Positions 1 to 9,854 of a stretch of 22,942 nucleotides of DNA are shown here, one piece after another. How positions within the stretch are numbered: position 1 is the stretch's first letter; every line of letters starts with the position of its first letter. The notes below the pieces were generated by a model. The model worked only from the letters and a program-made list of their open reading frames with translations, was not told where the DNA came from and ran no database searches. Origin of the DNA: Methylocystaceae bacterium. Lineage in GTDB: Bacteria > Pseudomonadota > Alphaproteobacteria > Rhizobiales > Beijerinckiaceae. The stretch lies in contig PLZT01000629.1 in NCBI GenBank assembly GCA_003152255.1, positions 1 through 22,942 of the forward strand, read 5' to 3'. Both the position numbers and the translations under genes were made by a program.

Positions 1-2
1 TA

Positions 3-284
3 ATGGACGTCCCTACCGCGAACGATATCTGGCGATACTACATTCGCGTGGCGTCGCCCGAAATCGCGGATCGCATCGTGCGTGAAATCGCGTCAAGCGC
101 CGAGCGGTTGGGTCAAAACCCGCTGCCGGGGCGTGACCGCGACGAACTTCGCCCGGATTTGCGATCCCTGCTCGTCCATCCGCACACGCTTTTCTACCGA
201 ATCGAAGCCAATACGGCGCAAGTCGTGCGCGTCCTGCATGAACGGCGAGATTTTTTGACCTTGTTCGCCGCGGATGAGGAGTGA
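3..284 (+). CDS. ParE/RelE-type toxin, C-terminal part (runs off left edge)
   Basis: This looks like a toxin of the ParE/RelE superfamily from a type II toxin-antitoxin system. ParE members act on DNA gyrase and RelE members cleave mRNA; the sequence does not decide which. Visible signs are the DIWRYY segment at the N-terminal end, then GRDRDELRPDLRSL, HTLFYRIE and VRVLHERRDF, the usual order of conserved blocks in ParE proteins. Family members normally have about ten more residues before the DIWxY block, and the frame is open at the window edge. The ATG at position 3 is therefore probably internal and the real start lies outside the window. A cognate antitoxin would be expected just upstream and cannot be seen. 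The gene ends 12 bases from the convergent dnaB stop codon. Confidence 0.75.
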   Translation: MDVPTANDIWRYYIRVASPEIADRIVREIASSAERLGQNPLPGRDRDELRPDLRSLLVHPHTLFYRIEANTAQVVRVLHERRDFLTLFAADEE

Positions 285-296
285 TCGCGCGCATTC

Positions 297-1802
<1,506 letters not shown>

Positions 1803-1820
1803 TGGCTCTCTGGTTTTGAA

Positions 1821-1835
1821 TTAACTGTCCGTTAA
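1821..1835 (-). promoter_or_regulatory. Candidate CtrA binding box upstream of dnaB
   Basis: On the minus strand the sequence reads TTAA-CGGACAG-TTAA, a perfect match to the TTAA-N7-TTAA core recognised by the alphaproteobacterial cell-cycle regulator CtrA. The box ends 19 bases before the dnaB ATG, so it would overlap the promoter or the 5' leader. The motif match is seen directly. Binding and its sign are inferred. Confidence 0.45.
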
Positions 1836-2041
1836 ACCTACAAACGCGACGCGGAGGCCTTTCCAGGACGCCCGACTGTCGCATGCTCTCGGGCGCGCGG
1901 GCAATGGCCGAGGCGGCCTTATGACGACATGACGACGTCCGTTTTCGGCTTATGAGTCTTATTCACATGACAGAAAAATTATATCGCGCAAAGGAACTAA
2001 AATTTCTTGCCTTCGGCGCCGAATCGGCTGCTAGCGCGATT

Positions 2042-3442
2042 CTACTCCAGCCGGCCCAGTCGGCTATGCCGCCGCCCATATAAAAAATAAACGATGAGTC
2101 CCAGGGCCAGCCACACCACGAAGCGCTCCCAGGCGACGGTGGGCAATTTCGACAGCAGCCACAGCGAAAATCCGATTCCGATCAAGGGCGTGAACGGCAC
2201 GAACGGAGTCTTGAACCAGCGCTCGGCGTCCGGGCGCGCGCGGCGCAGGGCGATCACCGCGAGACAAATCACCACGAAGGCCGACAAGGTGCCGATGTTC
2301 ACGAGTTCCGCGACTTCGCGAATCGGATAGAACCCCGCGACCAGGGCGCAAAGCGCGCCGGCGACCAAGGTCGGGCGATAGGGCGTGGCGAAACGCGGGT
2401 GTGGGACGGCGAACCAGGCCGGCAGCAGACCGTCGCGGCTCATTGCGAACCAGATGCGCGCGCAAGCCAGCAAAAAGGCCAGCATCACGCTCAAAATCCC
2501 GGCCACCGCCGCCAGCGATACGATTAGCGTCACCCAGGGCATGCCGATTTGCGCGAAGGCGTTGGCGACCGGCGCCGCGTTGTTCAGCGTGTCGTAACGC
2601 ACGATGCCGGTGAGCGCCAACGACATCGCGATATAAAGCGTCAGCGAGATGGCGAGGGAGAGCAGCACCGCGCGCGGCAGATCGCGTTGCGGATCGCGTG
2701 ATTCCTCGGCCGCCGTGGTAAGCGTGTCGTAGCCGAACACCGCGAAGAACACCACCGCGGCGCCCTCCACGACGCCGCCGAAGCCGAAGGGCATGAAGGG
2801 GTGAAAATTGGCGGGGTCGATATGCGGCGCCGCGGCGGCGATCACCAGCAGCACCGCCCCGACCTTGATCAATACGATCGCGGTGTTGAAACGCGCGCCC
2901 CATTCGATGCGCAGCGTCAACAGGCCGGCGACGCCCAGACTGCCGAGCATCGCGAAAAGATCGACGCGAAACCCTTCGCCAGCGCCCGGAGCCCCTTGCG
3001 CCCAGACGGGAAGCTCGACTCCGAACAGCCGCAGCAGCGCCTGGAGATAACCGGACCAGCCGATCGACACGACCGCGACGACCAGCGCATATTCGAGCAG
3101 CAAATCCCAGCCGATGATCCAGGCGACGAGTTCGCCAAGCACCGCGTAAGCATAGGTGTAGGCGCTGCCGGCGACCGGAATCATCGAGGCGAATTCGGCA
3201 TAGCACAGGGCGGCCGCGCCGCTGGCGACGCCGGCGATGACAAAGGACAGCGACACGGCGGGCCCCGCCTGCGTCGCCGCCACGACGCCGGTGAGCACGA
3301 AAATGCCGACGCCGATCAGGCCGCCGAGCCCGATGCTGGAGAGCTGCCATAGACCAAGCACGCGGCGTAATTGCCCGGGCCTTCCCGTTTCGGTCTGGAG
3401 GGCTTCGATTGATTTCGTGCGCAGCAGATTCTTGAGGGTCAT
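2042..3442 (-). CDS. APC-family amino acid permease (cationic amino acid transporter-like)
   Basis: This is a 466-residue inner-membrane amino acid transporter of the APC superfamily, nearest in style to the cationic amino acid transporter (CAT, YfnA-like) branch. Evidence: the GLIGVGIFVLTG helix-1 motif at about residues 41-52, the CYAEFASMIPVAGSAYTYAY block at about 80-99 typical of CAT proteins, GWDLLLEYAL at 111-120, and roughly twelve hydrophobic segments through to a short basic C-terminus. The mid-protein segment FAVFGYDTLTTAAEESRDPQ is the conserved helix 6 and following loop. The substrate cannot be read from sequence. The ATG at 3442 has a weak GGA six bases upstream. It lies 58 bases downstream of the unknown membrane protein gene on the same strand, so cotranscription is possible. 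Confidence 0.9.
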   Translation of the reverse strand: MTLKNLLRTKSIEALQTETGRPGQLRRVLGLWQLSSIGLGGLIGVGIFVLTGVVAATQAGPAVSLSFVIAGVASGAAALCYAEFASMIPVAGSAYTYAYAVLGELVAWIIGWDLLLEYALVVAVVSIGWSGYLQALLRLFGVELPVWAQGAPGAGEGFRVDLFAMLGSLGVAGLLTLRIEWGARFNTAIVLIKVGAVLLVIAAAAPHIDPANFHPFMPFGFGGVVEGAAVVFFAVFGYDTLTTAAEESRDPQRDLPRAVLLSLAISLTLYIAMSLALTGIVRYDTLNNAAPVANAFAQIGMPWVTLIVSLAAVAGILSVMLAFLLACARIWFAMSRDGLLPAWFAVPHPRFATPYRPTLVAGALCALVAGFYPIREVAELVNIGTLSAFVVICLAVIALRRARPDAERWFKTPFVPFTPLIGIGFSLWLLSKLPTVAWERFVVWLALGLIVYFLYGRRHSRLGRLE

Positions 3443-3500
3443 GGCGTGTCCAGCGTCGAAAGCCGCATGTTATGCGCCCCCGCTTCTTCGGCGCGCGCCC

Positions 3501-4862
3501 TTAATGCCCCGTCATCAGGGATGAAAGTCGAACAGGGATCCGCCGCAAGTCCTTGGCGATGCGGGCGGTGAAGGAATTGACCGCGCGCCCCACAACGGCA
3601 AGCGGGTCGGCCGGGTCTCGTTTACCGCCGTGAACCGACCGCCCGCCTTGGCCTGTGCGTGATGAAACGGTTTTGACCACGACGCATTTCTTCTTTTGAA
3701 GAATTTCGCTTTGTTTCCCCGGCTTGGCTTCGGCGGCGGAGAATGCCTCCGGCGCCCCTGGCGCCGCCGCGACCTCCCCCGGAAGCGCTGGCTTCGTCTC
3801 GACGATCGCGGGAGGCGTCTCGTCGACCGTAGGAGTCGCCCGAGGAAGCCGCTCGGAAGCTTCGCTTGCATCGCCAAAACGGACCGGCGTTATGGGCGTT
3901 AGAGCGGCGAGACCCAAGGCGTGGCCAAGAGGAACGACAGAGCCCGGAGCTTTTTCTGGCGAGAACCCCGCCGAAGCGGTTCGCGCGCTGATCGTTGGCG
4001 TCCTCGGCGATGCCGAGATCGCACCCCAAAAAGCGTAACCCGCCGTCAAACCGGTAACGCCGATTATCAGTGAGGCGGCAACGCCAGAAGCAAAAAACTC
4101 CCGCTTCACCCTGGTCAGATTCGTGGGGGCGTCCACGAGAATAGGAGCGCTCGCGCGAAGCGGGCTCGTCGCGAGGGCACGGTTGGCGTTGGCGACCGAA
4201 AGCGTCATCGCGGAGATGGCGTCGCGCATCATGGCGCGGCGCGCCATTTCGGCCTCTGGAGGCCAAAAGACTTCGGGCGCGGGTTTGAGTTCGCCAAATA
4301 GCTCTTGGGCGACGCGGACGCGCCAAACCGTAATTCCGTCTTGCGGAGTTCCAAAAAAATCGGACGATTTGCTATAAAGGTCGAGGCTCACTTGATTGCA
4401 AATCGCTTCAGGAGTCAGTTCGTCATCTTCATCTATTAACTCACCGCATTCCACAAATAATGTCGAGGAAAGTTGAATCCGTAGATTGTATTTCTTGGTA
4501 TGTCTATTTTCACTGGCGTTAATTTGCACTTTAACCCCAAGGAAAAACGCGCGTATTAACGCTCTGGTTTCAATTTCTCCAAGTTCGATGGGGGGCTCTT
4601 GAAAATCTAAATCACAAAGTTCACATCTGAAACGCAATGGAAATTTCTTGAGTGGAAATTTGTTGTCGCCAACATAAGCTTCGTCGAGCTCAATGATGAA
4701 TCGAATGCATTCAGCGTCTGTCAGGCTATAATAAGTATGCTTTTGATGTTCCTCCGGGCTTTCGACATCGCGAATGAGCGGCGGCAACATAAAGTTGTCT
4801 CCCGCCGTCTTATAGATCGCGCGACAAGCTTCAAAAAGTTCGTCCCGAGCGAGGGTCGACAT
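3501..4862 (-). CDS. Unrecognised single-pass membrane protein with Pro/Ala-rich outer region
   Basis: I do not recognise the family. The 453-residue product has a soluble N-terminal region (about 1-250) holding a CxxC pair (C80, C83, in RFRCELCDLDF) and conserved-looking acidic segments. One strong membrane helix follows at about 257-283. The remaining ~170 residues are rich in Pro, Ala, Thr and Glu and end in a basic segment. With the positive charges just before the helix, a cytoplasmic N-domain and exported C-region is the natural inference. I chose the ATG at 4862 because GGGAG lies seven bases upstream; the frame stays open to an ATG at 5048, but those 62 residues lack domain-like features. 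The 5' half is AT-rich (47 G/C of 120 bases at 4441-4560) while the 3' half is GC-rich, suggesting foreign or composite origin. Confidence 0.7.
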   Translation of the reverse strand: MSTLARDELFEACRAIYKTAGDNFMLPPLIRDVESPEEHQKHTYYSLTDAECIRFIIELDEAYVGDNKFPLKKFPLRFRCELCDLDFQEPPIELGEIETRALIRAFFLGVKVQINASENRHTKKYNLRIQLSSTLFVECGELIDEDDELTPEAICNQVSLDLYSKSSDFFGTPQDGITVWRVRVAQELFGELKPAPEVFWPPEAEMARRAMMRDAISAMTLSVANANRALATSPLRASAPILVDAPTNLTRVKREFFASGVAASLIIGVTGLTAGYAFWGAISASPRTPTISARTASAGFSPEKAPGSVVPLGHALGLAALTPITPVRFGDASEASERLPRATPTVDETPPAIVETKPALPGEVAAAPGAPEAFSAAEAKPGKQSEILQKKKCVVVKTVSSRTGQGGRSVHGGKRDPADPLAVVGRAVNSFTARIAKDLRRIPVRLSSLMTGH

Positions 4863-5351
4863 ATTCACTCTCCCGCATTCGATCGGGTCGCGCGTTTCGA
4901 CAAGTCTGAGAACGCGACGCCGCCACCATGAAGTCGGCGCGAAATTGTCCACGAAGGCGCTCCCTCGAACGCTTTCGGGCGTCGTATAACCGCGGGATAA
5001 GGAGTTACGCTGCGGGTCATGGTCGCCTGCATGCTCATCTACTCGCATGTGACCAACCGCCGGCGGCGCATCGGTCGGAAAATCTTCTCAACTCACTCTT
5101 GTTACGCAGAGTTCCGAAAGTCCACTCCCTATTTCCGGCAAAAAACTAGACGTCGCGTCGACATTGAACAACCATTAGGGTTGGATAACATTAAGATAAT
5201 TGTGGACAACTCGCTTGGGCGGCGAATATTTCACGATCCGCGGCGAAACGACCGGAGCTTTTCGCCGCCGCGGCGCAAAGAGGTCGGCGCGCCATCAAGC
5301 CGTCATTCGCCCTCTATAGTCCAGAAAGGCTCAATCTGGAAGAACGTGCAT
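4863..5351. other. 489-base divergent intergenic region
   Basis: No convincing gene is visible between the unknown membrane protein (minus) and the carbonic anhydrase (plus). Open frames cross it on both strands as upstream extensions of the two neighbours, but they lack ribosome binding sites and recognisable domains. The stretch around 5140-5215 is more AT-rich than its surroundings and is the likeliest place for promoters. Confidence 0.6.
5164..5191 (+). promoter_or_regulatory. Possible sigma70-type promoter for carbonic anhydrase
   Basis: TTGAAC (5164-5169) and TAACAT (5186-5191) are separated by 16 bases in the AT-richer part of the gap and point towards the carbonic anhydrase gene. A GATAAT at 5195-5200 is an alternative -10 element without a well-spaced -35. 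This is a pattern match only and would imply a leader of about 150 bases. Confidence 0.25.
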
Positions 5352-6062
5352 ATGCATGACGCCGCCAGCCGAACCGCGCTGCTTCCCGAGGCTCTCGTTG
5401 AAGGCTACGAGGGTTTTCTTACCGGGAAATTTCCGCGCGAGCGGCAAAGGTTTCAGGATTTGGCCACGATCGGCCAGCATCCGCACACTCTAATAATCGG
5501 CTGTTGCGATTCCCGCGTCACGCCGGAAGAGATTTTCAACGTCGAACCAGGCGAACTGTTCGATGTTCGCAATGTCGCCAATTTGGTTCCGCCGTGCTCC
5601 GCCGATAATTATCATCACGGCTCCTGGGCGGCGATCGATTACGCGGTCACGGCGCTGCGGGTGAAGCATATCGTCGTGCTCGGCCACGCCAAATGTGGAG
5701 GCGTGCGCGCCTTTGTGGAGCGCCACGCGGGCGTCGCGGAGCCGGCTTTGGAGAACGACGACTATCTCGGCGACTGGATCAGATTGATCGCGCCGGCCGC
5801 GCGGCGTCTTGGGCCAACTCCGGCGGCCTTCGACGCCTCCTACGCTCGGCGTCTCGGCCTTGAATCGGTCAAACAGGGCTTGCGCAATCTGCGCACATTT
5901 CCCAAGGTCGCCGCTTTGGAGCGGGTCGAAGCCCTCAAACTGCATGGCGCCTTCTTCGAGATCGAGGATGCGCGCCTGCTCGCGCTGGACGAAGCGCGCG
6001 ACGAATTTGTCCAAATCGCGGCGCCCGCGCATGAAGCGACAATAGCGCAAGCGCGGTTTTGA
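5352..6062 (+). CDS. Beta-class carbonic anhydrase
   Basis: This enzyme interconverts CO2 and bicarbonate in the cytoplasm, supplying bicarbonate for carboxylations and helping pH balance. The 236-residue product carries the complete beta-class zinc site: C51 and D53 with R55 in GCCDSRV, and H112 with C115 in LGHAKCGG. The PxxSADNYHHGSWAAIDYAV region matches the plant-type branch. The frame is open from 5019, but I chose ATG 5352 because GGAAG (5338-5342) lies nine bases upstream and the conserved fold starts soon after; the 111 residues before it look like translated intergenic DNA. An in-frame GTG at 5346 would sit too close to that binding site. No cyanase or SulP bicarbonate transporter gene is adjacent, so a cyn or transport role is not supported. 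It converges with the M48 peptidase gene. Confidence 0.93.
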   Translation: MHDAASRTALLPEALVEGYEGFLTGKFPRERQRFQDLATIGQHPHTLIIGCCDSRVTPEEIFNVEPGELFDVRNVANLVPPCSADNYHHGSWAAIDYAVTALRVKHIVVLGHAKCGGVRAFVERHAGVAEPALENDDYLGDWIRLIAPAARRLGPTPAAFDASYARRLGLESVKQGLRNLRTFPKVAALERVEALKLHGAFFEIEDARLLALDEARDEFVQIAAPAHEATIAQARF

Positions 6063-6090
6063 CCCGCCGCCGCGACGAGTTCACGCACGT

Positions 6091-7167
6091 CTAATCGCAA
6101 ATCGTTTTCAGAGCCGCCCATTCCTCGTCGCCGAGCAGCGCGGGCCCAGTCGCGCGTTTGTCCCGCGCGGCGAGATAGTCGAGTCGCTCCTGACTCAAGG
6201 GATGGTCGTGCAAAATGGCGGTCGCGCCATTGGCTTCAGGGCCAGTGACGCGGAGCAGCAGTTCTCCCATTGGCTTGGCCGGGCGCCCTAGCTTCGCCAG
6301 CGTCGCGGCGGCGAAAGCGTCGGCGGCCGCCTCCGACTCGCGCGAATGGGCGGCGAACAGCAGCGTCTTGCTGGCGTAGATGAGCGCGCCGCCCCCCGTC
6401 ACATACAGGCCGATCAGATAGGCGCCACCGCCGTCGGCGATCATGCGGCGCAGATGGTCGCGATGCTGCAAATGTCCCAATTCATGCGCGAGCACGCCGA
6501 TTATCTCGTCCTGATTCTCGGCTTTTGCGAGTAGGCCCGAAAACAGATAGACCTTGCCGCCCGGCAGCGCGAAGGCGTTGGGCGTTTTCGACGCCAGGAC
6601 GACGATTGTCGCGGGCAAGCGCAAATCCGACGCGCTCTGAAGCTGCTCGGATAATTTCGCCAAGGCCGCGGCGCCCGCTGGCGCGGCGCATTGTTTGGTC
6701 CCGAAAGCAGCGCGCGCCTGATTGTTGGCGGCCTCGCCGAGCCTGCGCTCCATCGAGATTGGCACGCGCGCCGCGATGCGGTCGGCGGCGTAGGGGATGC
6801 CGACCCAGATCGCTCCGACCATCGCCGCGACGCTCGCGATCGACCAGCCGATCGCCGACGACTTCGCGGCGTCCCGCGCGCCTTCTCCGGCGAGCAAACG
6901 ACAGCGAGCGGCGATTTGCGCCTGCAAGGCCGGATCGCGCGCTTCGAGACGCGCCAGCTCCGGAGCGGCCAAGGCATGGAGAATCCAAACGCCTTCGCCG
7001 GCGCTCGCGCGGCGCACGTCCGCATAAGGCCACGCGGTCAGAAAAACGCCGCTTTCGGCGATCTCCAGCGCTGGCCCGAAGCGGAGCGTGACCAGCCGGC
7101 CTCTCTTGACGCGGCCGTCGAAATAGACCGCTTCCCATGCGCCTGCGTCCGTCGCGGGCTCGGTCAT
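6091..7167 (-). CDS. M48-family membrane-associated zinc metallopeptidase
   Basis: This is a 358-residue gluzincin of peptidase family M48 (HtpX/Ste24/BepA relatives), which degrade or process misfolded membrane or envelope proteins. The zinc motif HELGH is at 228-232, and the downstream SRxxE motif (S275-E279) followed by AD gives the third ligand, E279. The PNAFALPGGKVYLFSGLL block at about 196-213 is typical of the family. A hydrophobic helix at about 103-126 anchors the protein. The first ~100 residues form a small domain often seen before this type of M48 peptidase; I cannot name it with certainty. The ATG at 7167 is preceded by AGGGA at a spacing of six bases. It has no obvious operon partners. 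Confidence 0.9.
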   Translation of the reverse strand: MTEPATDAGAWEAVYFDGRVKRGRLVTLRFGPALEIAESGVFLTAWPYADVRRASAGEGVWILHALAAPELARLEARDPALQAQIAARCRLLAGEGARDAAKSSAIGWSIASVAAMVGAIWVGIPYAADRIAARVPISMERRLGEAANNQARAAFGTKQCAAPAGAAALAKLSEQLQSASDLRLPATIVVLASKTPNAFALPGGKVYLFSGLLAKAENQDEIIGVLAHELGHLQHRDHLRRMIADGGGAYLIGLYVTGGGALIYASKTLLFAAHSRESEAAADAFAAATLAKLGRPAKPMGELLLRVTGPEANGATAILHDHPLSQERLDYLAARDKRATGPALLGDEEWAALKTICD

Positions 7168-7351
7168 CGCGCGTCCCTGTCAAAAAGAGAGGCCCAGAAT
7201 GGCGAGACTATCGACTAGACCTTCGCGCGGCGCAATCGTCGCAAGATTGAAACACGGATCGCGCCGGCGTTAACGGGCTTGGAGTCAAGCGGGAGTCCGA
7301 TTAAGTTGATTTCACGTTTCGCGCCGTGTGCGCGAGAGAGCGGAAGGCGCC

Positions 7352-7816
7352 ATGAAGATGTGGTTCGAAAATCAGCGGCATGGTCGCGCGCGGACAAGAA
7401 GAGACATTTCAATGCGACGTGCGATATCGGCGATGGTCTTCGCCATTTGCGCTTTCTGGTGCTGTCCGTCATGGGCCGCGACCGTCTCGGCGGAAGCCAA
7501 GCTCCGCGCCGGGCCGAGCGTTCATGCGCGCGTGCTCGGCGTGCTCGCCGAGGGTGTGGAAGTTATTGTAGAAAGCGTCCGTCAAGGCGCGCGCCATGAC
7601 TGGACTTTCGTCACGGTCGCCGGGCTGCGCGGCTACGTCGCCACCGCCGAGCTGGCGCCTCAGCCCTATGCGTCCACGCTCGCGGCTGAGAATCCGCATT
7701 GCGATCTCGGCTATCCTTACTCCGGCAGCAGCGTCTATTTCACCGGGCTCACGGAATTGCGCACCTCGGAGCCGCTCGGCGCCTTGCTTGGATACCATGT
7801 CCAGCGGCCCTGTTGA
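7352..7816 (+). CDS. Small exported protein with bacterial SH3 domain
   Basis: This is a small protein with an SH3_3-type (SH3b) domain, a fold often found in exported proteins that bind peptidoglycan or other envelope partners. Numbering from ATG 7352 (154 residues), residues 22-42 form a signal-peptide core (AISAMVFAICAFW, then a cleavage-like SWA-A). The SH3-like domain spans about 45-103, with the characteristic LRAGPSVHARVLGVL and GLRGYVATAEL blocks. A short tail ends in Cys. Two starts are credible: ATG 7352 has a strong GGAAGG four bases upstream but gives a long basic N-region, while ATG 7412 (134 residues) has a weaker AGAAGAG and gives a standard signal peptide. The partner is unknown. 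Confidence 0.75.
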   Translation: MKMWFENQRHGRARTRRDISMRRAISAMVFAICAFWCCPSWAATVSAEAKLRAGPSVHARVLGVLAEGVEVIVESVRQGARHDWTFVTVAGLRGYVATAELAPQPYASTLAAENPHCDLGYPYSGSSVYFTGLTELRTSEPLGALLGYHVQRPC

Positions 7817-7844
7817 TTTTGATTCGCGTGTGATTTCCTTTGTA

Positions 7845-7864
7845 GGCGACTTGACTCAGTCGCC
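7845..7864 (+). terminator. Weak hairpin after the SH3-protein gene
   Basis: GGCGACT (7845-7851) pairs with AGTCGCC (7858-7864) over a six-base loop, 29 bases after the stop codon. No T-tract follows, so intrinsic termination is doubtful. It may still mark a transcript 3' end. Confidence 0.25.
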
Positions 7865-8041
7865 GTCTTGGCAGCGCTAAAGTCCTGCGACAAATTCGCG
7901 CGATAACGCGCTCTCGAATGTCGCAAAGCGCCGTGATCGAACAATGAGCGCACATAAATCCGAGCTATTTCGGGCGATAGGCGTGACATTCTTTTGCGCG
8001 ATGTGACACTTGCGCGCAGCGCGGCCTCTAGGGCCAGCTCG

Positions 8042-8055
8042 TTGATCATTGTCAA
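8042..8055 (+). promoter_or_regulatory. FNR/FixK (Anr-type) box of the cco operon
   Basis: TTGATCATTGTCAA matches the FNR/FixK consensus TTGAT-N4-ATCAA at 9 of 10 specified bases and the TTGA-N6-TCAA core fully. It lies 133 bases before the ccoN start and its centre (8048.5) is about 41.5 bases from the start site predicted from the TACAAT element, the activating class II position. Induction under low oxygen by an FNR, FixK or Anr-type regulator is inferred from family knowledge of ccoN/fixN promoters. Confidence 0.8.
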
Positions 8056-8077
8056 ATAATTGTCGGGTTGTGCATCG

Positions 8078-8083
8078 TACAAT
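8078..8083 (+). promoter_or_regulatory. -10 element of the predicted ccoN promoter
   Basis: TACAAT is five of six bases of TATAAT. It places transcription start near 8089-8090, so the FNR box sits at -41.5 in place of a -35 hexamer. The spacing agreement is the main support. Confidence 0.6.
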
Positions 8084-8187
8084 TCTTTCGAAAACCCCGA
8101 AGACGTCTCGCAGGGATACGGCGGTTTTTCCAACGTATTCCCCGCATCTCGCATATGCGCCCGAAAAATCCACGAGGACGTGACATC

Positions 8188-9843
8188 ATGGAGCGACTGC
8201 CTCTTATTCCGAAACGACGGACCTTTGGCGAAATATCGCTTTCTGCGATCCTTGTGTTGCTCGCGATCGCCACCGCCTTCATCGCGACGCAGGCCTACAC
8301 GCCGGCTTACGCCTTTCACATGGTGTTGTTTTCGCTCTGCTCCGTCCTCGCCGTGGTCGCGATCAACATGCGCTTCGACGCGCGGCCGATCGCGTCGACG
8401 CCGCTCGTCATCGACGGCAAACCCAATTACAACTACGGCCCGATCAAATTCGCGTCGCTGGCCGCGCTGTTCTGGGGAACGGCGGGATTCGTCGTCGGGC
8501 TGTATCTGGCGCTCGAACTCTCATTTCCGATACTCAACTTCGATCTTCCCTGGATCAATTTCGGGCGATTACGGCCGCTGCACACCTCGGCGGTGATCTT
8601 CGCCTTCGGCGGCAACGTTCTGTTGGCCACTTCCTTCTATGTCGTGCAGCGCACCTCGCGCGCGCGCATCGCGGGGGAGCTCGCGCCGTGGTTCGTGGTT
8701 TTGGGCTACAACTTCTTCATTCTGATCGCCGGCACCGGCTATCTGCTCGGCATTACGCGCAGCCATGAATATGCCGAGCCGGAATGGTATGCGACCCTGT
8801 GGCTGGTGGTTGTCTGGGTCACTTATCTGCTCATCTATCTGGTGACGCTGGCCCGGCGCACGGAGCCGCATATTTACGTCGCCAACTGGTTCTATCTCGC
8901 CTTTATCGTGACGATCGCCGTGCTGGTGCTCGGCAACAACACGGAAATCCCGATTTCGGTGTTCTCGCCGCAATCGGTGATCGTCTGGTCCGGCGTGCAG
9001 GACGCGATGATTCAGTGGTGGTACGGGCATAACGCCGTGGGCTTCTTCCTGACGGCGGGCTTTCTGGGCATCGTTTACTATTTCGTGCCCAAGCGCGCCG
9101 AGCGGCCGATCTATTCCTATCGCCTGTCGATCGTGCACTTTTGGGCGCTGATCTTCCTCTATATCTGGGCCGGCCCGCATCATCTGCACTACACCGCCTT
9201 GCCCGATTGGGCGCAGACGCTCGGCATGGTGTTCTCGGTGATGTTGTGGATGCCGTCCTGGGGCGGCATGATCAACGGCCTCATGACTCTTTCCGGCGCC
9301 TGGGACAAGCTGCGCACCGATCCCGTACTGCGCATGCTGGTCGTGTCGGTCGCCTTCTACGGCATGTCGACCTTCGAAGGCCCGCTAATGTCGGTGAAGT
9401 CGGTCAATTCGCTGAGCCATTACACCGATTGGGGCATCGGCCATGTGCATTCGGGCAGTCTCGGCTGGGTCGGCTTCGTCTCCTTCGGCGCGCTCTATTG
9501 CCTGATCCCGTGGATCTGGAACAAGAAGCTTTACTCGCTGAAGCTGGTTAACTGGCACTTCTGGATCTCGACCATCGGCATCGTCTTCTACATCTCGGCG
9601 ATGTGGGTCGCGGGCATCATGCAGGGCCTTATGTGGCGCGCATACACCCCGCAGGGCTTCCTCGAATATTCATTCGTCGAGACGACGGAAGCGCTGCATC
9701 CGGAATATCTCATCCGCGCGGCTGGCGGCGGCCTCTTCGTGGCCGGCATGCTGATCATGCTGGTGAATATCTACAAAACCATCGCCGCGCCCAGGGCCGA
9801 AGAAGTCTTCGAGGCCGTCGCCTCGCCCATCCCGGCAGAGTGA
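8188..9843 (+). CDS. ccoN: Cytochrome cbb3 oxidase catalytic subunit I (CcoN/FixN)
   Basis: CcoN is the membrane-embedded catalytic subunit of the high-affinity cbb3-type terminal oxidase, holding heme b, heme b3 and CuB where O2 is reduced. All ligands are visible in the 551-residue product: H132 (low-spin heme), H281, H331 and H332 (CuB), H419 (heme b3) and H421 (low-spin heme). Y325 is 44 residues after H281, where the C-family cross-linked Tyr belongs. About 70 extra N-terminal residues, with an additional hydrophobic segment, distinguish it from the short Pseudomonas form and are usual in rhizobial FixN. I chose ATG 8188 because GAGGA lies about nine bases upstream; the frame extends upstream without conserved sequence. 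First gene of the ccoNOQP unit, under the FNR box at 8042. Confidence 0.98.
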   Translation: MERLPLIPKRRTFGEISLSAILVLLAIATAFIATQAYTPAYAFHMVLFSLCSVLAVVAINMRFDARPIASTPLVIDGKPNYNYGPIKFASLAALFWGTAGFVVGLYLALELSFPILNFDLPWINFGRLRPLHTSAVIFAFGGNVLLATSFYVVQRTSRARIAGELAPWFVVLGYNFFILIAGTGYLLGITRSHEYAEPEWYATLWLVVVWVTYLLIYLVTLARRTEPHIYVANWFYLAFIVTIAVLVLGNNTEIPISVFSPQSVIVWSGVQDAMIQWWYGHNAVGFFLTAGFLGIVYYFVPKRAERPIYSYRLSIVHFWALIFLYIWAGPHHLHYTALPDWAQTLGMVFSVMLWMPSWGGMINGLMTLSGAWDKLRTDPVLRMLVVSVAFYGMSTFEGPLMSVKSVNSLSHYTDWGIGHVHSGSLGWVGFVSFGALYCLIPWIWNKKLYSLKLVNWHFWISTIGIVFYISAMWVAGIMQGLMWRAYTPQGFLEYSFVETTEALHPEYLIRAAGGGLFVAGMLIMLVNIYKTIAAPRAEEVFEAVASPIPAE

Positions 9844-9854
9844 GGACGAGTGAA

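Larger units (their letters stand above)
7817..8187. other. 371-base intergenic region and ccoN leader
   Basis: There is no gene here that I can support. The first part holds a small hairpin (7845-7864) just after the SH3-protein gene. The second part holds an FNR/FixK box, a -10 element and the inferred ~98-base leader of ccoN. I see nothing else between about 7870 and 8040. Confidence 0.7.

Noticed and set aside
1921..1937. Short direct repeat of ATGACGAC upstream of dnaB
   Set aside because: Only two 8-base copies, with no further structure; likely chance.
2012..2023. Palindrome TTCGGCGCCGAA after the permease gene
   Set aside because: It is a perfect palindrome with no loop and no T-tract, so it cannot form a normal terminator; such words are common in GC-rich DNA.
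4863..5048. N-terminal extension of the unknown membrane protein by 62 residues
   Set aside because: ATG 4862 has a well-spaced GGGAG, while the extension lacks any domain-like feature.
5019..5351. N-terminal extension of the carbonic anhydrase by 111 residues
   Set aside because: No ribosome binding site or conserved sequence; beta-carbonic anhydrases normally start near the ATG at 5352, which has a good binding site.
7812..7824. A second FNR-type site near the end of the SH3-protein gene
   Set aside because: Only one half-site (TTGAT) is present; the other half does not match ATCAA.
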